Of a stretch of 7,610 nt of DNA, positions 5,879-7,610 are shown one piece after another. Below the pieces are notes generated by a model. The model saw only the letters and a program-made list of their open reading frames with translations, had not been told where the DNA came from and did no database searches. Both the position numbers and the translations under genes were made by a program. How positions within the stretch are numbered: position 1 is the stretch's first letter; each line of letters starts with the position of its first letter. The stretch lies in the NCBI GenBank assembly GCA_018882725.1, contig VERK01000105.1, forward strand, positions 1 to 7,610, given 5' to 3'. The stretch comes from Actinomycetota bacterium (lineage in GTDB: Bacteria; Actinomycetota; Acidimicrobiia; Acidimicrobiales; Ilumatobacteraceae).

Positions 5879-6957
5879 GACTTGGCCTCCGCCTCGATCT
5901 CGGCCGCGGCCTTGCGTTGAATTCGTCGGTTGTCCCAACGTTTGACGGCCTCGTTGATGATCACGACGGCGAGCACGATGATGCCCGACATGATCGTGGT
6001 GATCTCCTTCGGAATGTCTTCGAGCTGCAACTTGCCCGAGGCCTCGCCGAGGAAGCCGAACAGCAGGGCCGAGAAGAAGATGCCGAGGGGATGGTTGCGT
6101 CCGAGCAGTGCCACCGCGATGCCGTTGAAGCCTTGTTGCTCGGCCAGGTTGTTCTGATACGCGTGAACGTCACCGAGAAGTGCACGCATGCCCACCAGTC
6201 CGGCAATGGCGCCCGACAGCAACATGGAGATGAGGATCATCTTCTTCGGATTCACGCCGGTGGCCCGCGCCGCACCGGAGTTGCCACCTGATGCGCGCAG
6301 CCGGAAGCCGAACTTGGTCTTCCAGACGACGACCCAGAACAGAATCAGGACGAGGATCGCGACGATGAACATGCCGTTCAGGCGGCGGTCGACGAGGTCG
6401 GGGAACCAAGCCGACTGGGGCAACTCCTTCGTCTTCACGAGAAGGCTCTCGGTCTCGCTCTCCACACGGAAGAAGTCGTCGAATGCCCACGCAACCAGTG
6501 AGAGCGCGATGAAGTTGAGCATGATCGTGGAGATCACCTCGTTGACGTTGCGCTTCACTTTCAGCCAACCGGCGATTCCGGCCCACAGCGCACCAGCGGT
6601 CATCGCCACGACGAGGCAGAACAGAACGTGCAGAACCGGCGGCAGGTCGACGGCGGCGCCGACCACTGCGGTGGTGAGCAGGGCCACGCGCATCTGACCT
6701 TCGACGCCAATGTTGAACAGATTCATCTTGAATCCGATCGCGACCGCGGCTGCCGAGATCATGAGCGGTGTGGCGCGATTGGCCATACCTTGGAGAACAC
6801 GTGACTCGCCAGCCGCACCGAACAACGTGCTATAGGCCTTGATCGGATCCTTGCCGGTGATCAAGAGAATGATCGCCGAGATGGCGAGGGCCACGAACAC
6901 GGCCAGCACCGAACTGGCCGCCGTCACCATCGCGCGTTGGAGACGCTGATTCTTCAT
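5875..6957 (-). CDS. ABC transporter permease, nucleoside/simple-sugar (NupP/BmpA-associated) type
   Basis: This 360-residue inner-membrane protein is the first permease of the system and would pair with the following permease to form the transport channel. It has the family features FKMNLFNIGVEGQMR at 76-90, KRNVNEVISTIMLNFIA at 135-151, a cytoplasmic coupling region GFRLRASGGNSGAARATGVNP at 217-237, and GFNGIAVALLGRNHPLG at 276-292. It starts with a short basic stretch and a hydrophobic helix (11-33) and ends in a charged Ala/Glu/Lys-rich cytoplasmic tail (WDNRRIQRKAAAEIEAEAKS). The ATG at 6957 overlaps the ATPase stop codon (ATGA) and is preceded by GAGG with 7-nt spacing. Its own TGA overlaps the GTG start of the next permease. 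This tight overlap chain implies one operon and coupled translation of subunits. Confidence 0.94.
   Translation of the reverse strand: MKNQRLQRAMVTAASSVLAVFVALAISAIILLITGKDPIKAYSTLFGAAGESRVLQGMANRATPLMISAAAVAIGFKMNLFNIGVEGQMRVALLTTAVVGAAVDLPPVLHVLFCLVVAMTAGALWAGIAGWLKVKRNVNEVISTIMLNFIALSLVAWAFDDFFRVESETESLLVKTKELPQSAWFPDLVDRRLNGMFIVAILVLILFWVVVWKTKFGFRLRASGGNSGAARATGVNPKKMILISMLLSGAIAGLVGMRALLGDVHAYQNNLAEQQGFNGIAVALLGRNHPLGIFFSALLFGFLGEASGKLQLEDIPKEITTIMSGIIVLAVVIINEAVKRWDNRRIQRKAAAEIEAEAKS
5886..5890 (-). promoter_or_regulatory. Ribosome-binding site deciding the GTG start of the second permease
   Basis: On the minus strand GGAGG lies 7 nt before the GTG at 5878, inside the last codons of the upstream permease. 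It supports this GTG, which overlaps the upstream TGA as GTGA, over the ATG twelve bases further on. Confidence 0.7.
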
Positions 6958-7610
6958 CGGGCCGCCTCGCGATCCTGGATTTCGCCGGTCATGTAGGTGC
7001 CGAGCAACTCAGGAGTTGCCCGACGCGGGTCGAGTTCGGCCGTCACACGTCCGTCGAACATCACCACGATGCGATCGGACAAGCCGATGAGTTCTTCGAG
7101 GTCGGCTGAGATCAACAACACGCCCAAACCGTGGTCGCGCGCGTGCCGCAACTCTTCCCAGATGGCGGCCTGGGCACCGACGTCGACCCCACGGGTGGGG
7201 TGAGCCGCCAACAGAATCTTCGGATTGGTGGCCATCTCACGGCCGACCACGAGTTTTTGCTGGTTGCCGCCCGACAGTGCGAAGGCCGGAACCTGCTCGG
7301 ATGGAGTGCGCACACCGAATCGACGAATGATCTCGCGAGCGTCGGCCTCGGCCTTGCGCCGACCGATGAACGGTCCACTCGTGAGCGCGGGCTCGTCCTC
7401 GCGTCCGAGCATCGTGTTCTCCCAGAGCGGAGCGTCGAGAAGCAATCCCTCGCGGTGACGGTCGAACGGGATGTACGACAGACCGGATGTGATGCGTTCG
7501 CGCGTTTCGACACCGGTGAGATCGCGACCGGCGATCTCGACGCGCCCGCTCACGAGCGGCATGAGACCGAGAATCGCTTCGCACAACTCGAACTGGCCGT
7601 TGCCCTCCAC
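6954..7610 (-). CDS. ABC transporter ATP-binding protein (RbsA/NupO type), C-terminal second nucleotide-binding domain; 5' part outside window
   Basis: The visible 218 residues are the second ATP-binding domain of a tandem-domain ATPase that would energise the two permeases below it; the first domain lies beyond the right edge. It begins inside the Walker A region (VEGNGQFEL; the first GTG is an internal Val codon, not a start). It continues with the Q-loop-type segment YIPFDRHREGLLLD at 46-59, the intact signature LSGGNQQK at 112-119, a Walker B region KILLAAHPTRGVD at 131-143 and LISADLEEL at 166-174. Several catalytic positions are degenerate: no lysine in Walker A, Ala-His in place of Asp-Glu in Walker B, and Asp in place of the switch histidine. 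This agrees with nucleoside-type members of the family, where the second domain is regulatory and the first hydrolyses ATP. The stop overlaps the start of the next permease. Confidence 0.94.
   Translation of the reverse strand: MEGNGQFELCEAILGLMPLVSGRVEIAGRDLTGVETRERITSGLSYIPFDRHREGLLLDAPLWENTMLGREDEPALTSGPFIGRRKAEADAREIIRRFGVRTPSEQVPAFALSGGNQQKLVVGREMATNPKILLAAHPTRGVDVGAQAAIWEELRHARDHGLGVLLISADLEELIGLSDRIVVMFDGRVTAELDPRRATPELLGTYMTGEIQDREAAR
6965..6968 (-). promoter_or_regulatory. Ribosome-binding site of the first permease gene
   Basis: GAGG lies 7 nt before the ATG at 6957 within the end of the ATPase gene. With the ATGA stop-start overlap it fixes this start codon. Confidence 0.6.

Noticed and set aside
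5879..5938. Upstream ATG for the second permease
   Set aside because: The 20 extra residues are Gly/Arg-rich and lie inside the first permease. The GTG at 5878 has a good ribosome-binding site and a GTGA overlap.
7608..7610. GTG at the right edge as a start of the ATPase gene
   Set aside because: The codon falls inside the Walker A region of the second ATP-binding domain, so it is an internal valine; the real start lies outside the window.

Overview
This window is GC-rich (roughly 60% by eye) chromosomal DNA, densely packed with genes whose codons mostly end in G or C. Several features suggest an actinobacterium, possibly an Acidimicrobiia-type lineage: the adenosine deaminase subtype (HDHLDGG and TDNRLMS motifs), TANNNT boxes 6-7 nt upstream of ATG start codons, and a stand-alone RibD-type reductase. 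The lineage is an inference. There are no RNA genes, insertion sequences, CRISPR arrays or phage genes.

Layout on the given strand. From 1 to 390 (minus) lies the N-terminal part of a RibD-C/dihydrofolate-reductase-like protein that runs off the left edge. It is preceded 14 nt upstream by a zinc-free quinone oxidoreductase of the zeta-crystallin type (405-1379, minus). After a short gap with a hairpin and a promoter-like box comes a second minus-strand group: a phytanoyl-CoA-dioxygenase-family oxygenase closely resembling animal PHYHD1 (3191-4081), adenosine deaminase (add, 2103-3194) and uracil phosphoribosyltransferase (upp, 1450-2085). The oxygenase stop codon overlaps the add start codon (ATGA). 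A 55-bp divergent promoter region separates this group from a short plus-strand queF (4137-4559). queF converges, across a 26-bp repeat-rich gap, on the end of an ABC transporter operon (4586-7610, minus): the second ATP-binding domain of an RbsA/NupO-type ATPase (cut by the right edge) followed by two overlapping permease genes.

How they fit together. The transporter is of the BmpA/Nup nucleoside-uptake type. Adenosine deaminase and UPRT are downstream salvage enzymes, so the window reads mainly as a nucleoside import and salvage locus. The cytidine deaminase and thymidine phosphorylase genes that often accompany such loci in actinobacteria are not in the window. Its most intriguing member is the oxygenase that appears translationally coupled to adenosine deaminase, because the animal relative has, to my knowledge, no established physiological substrate. 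queF, qor and the RibD-like gene appear to be independently transcribed neighbours.
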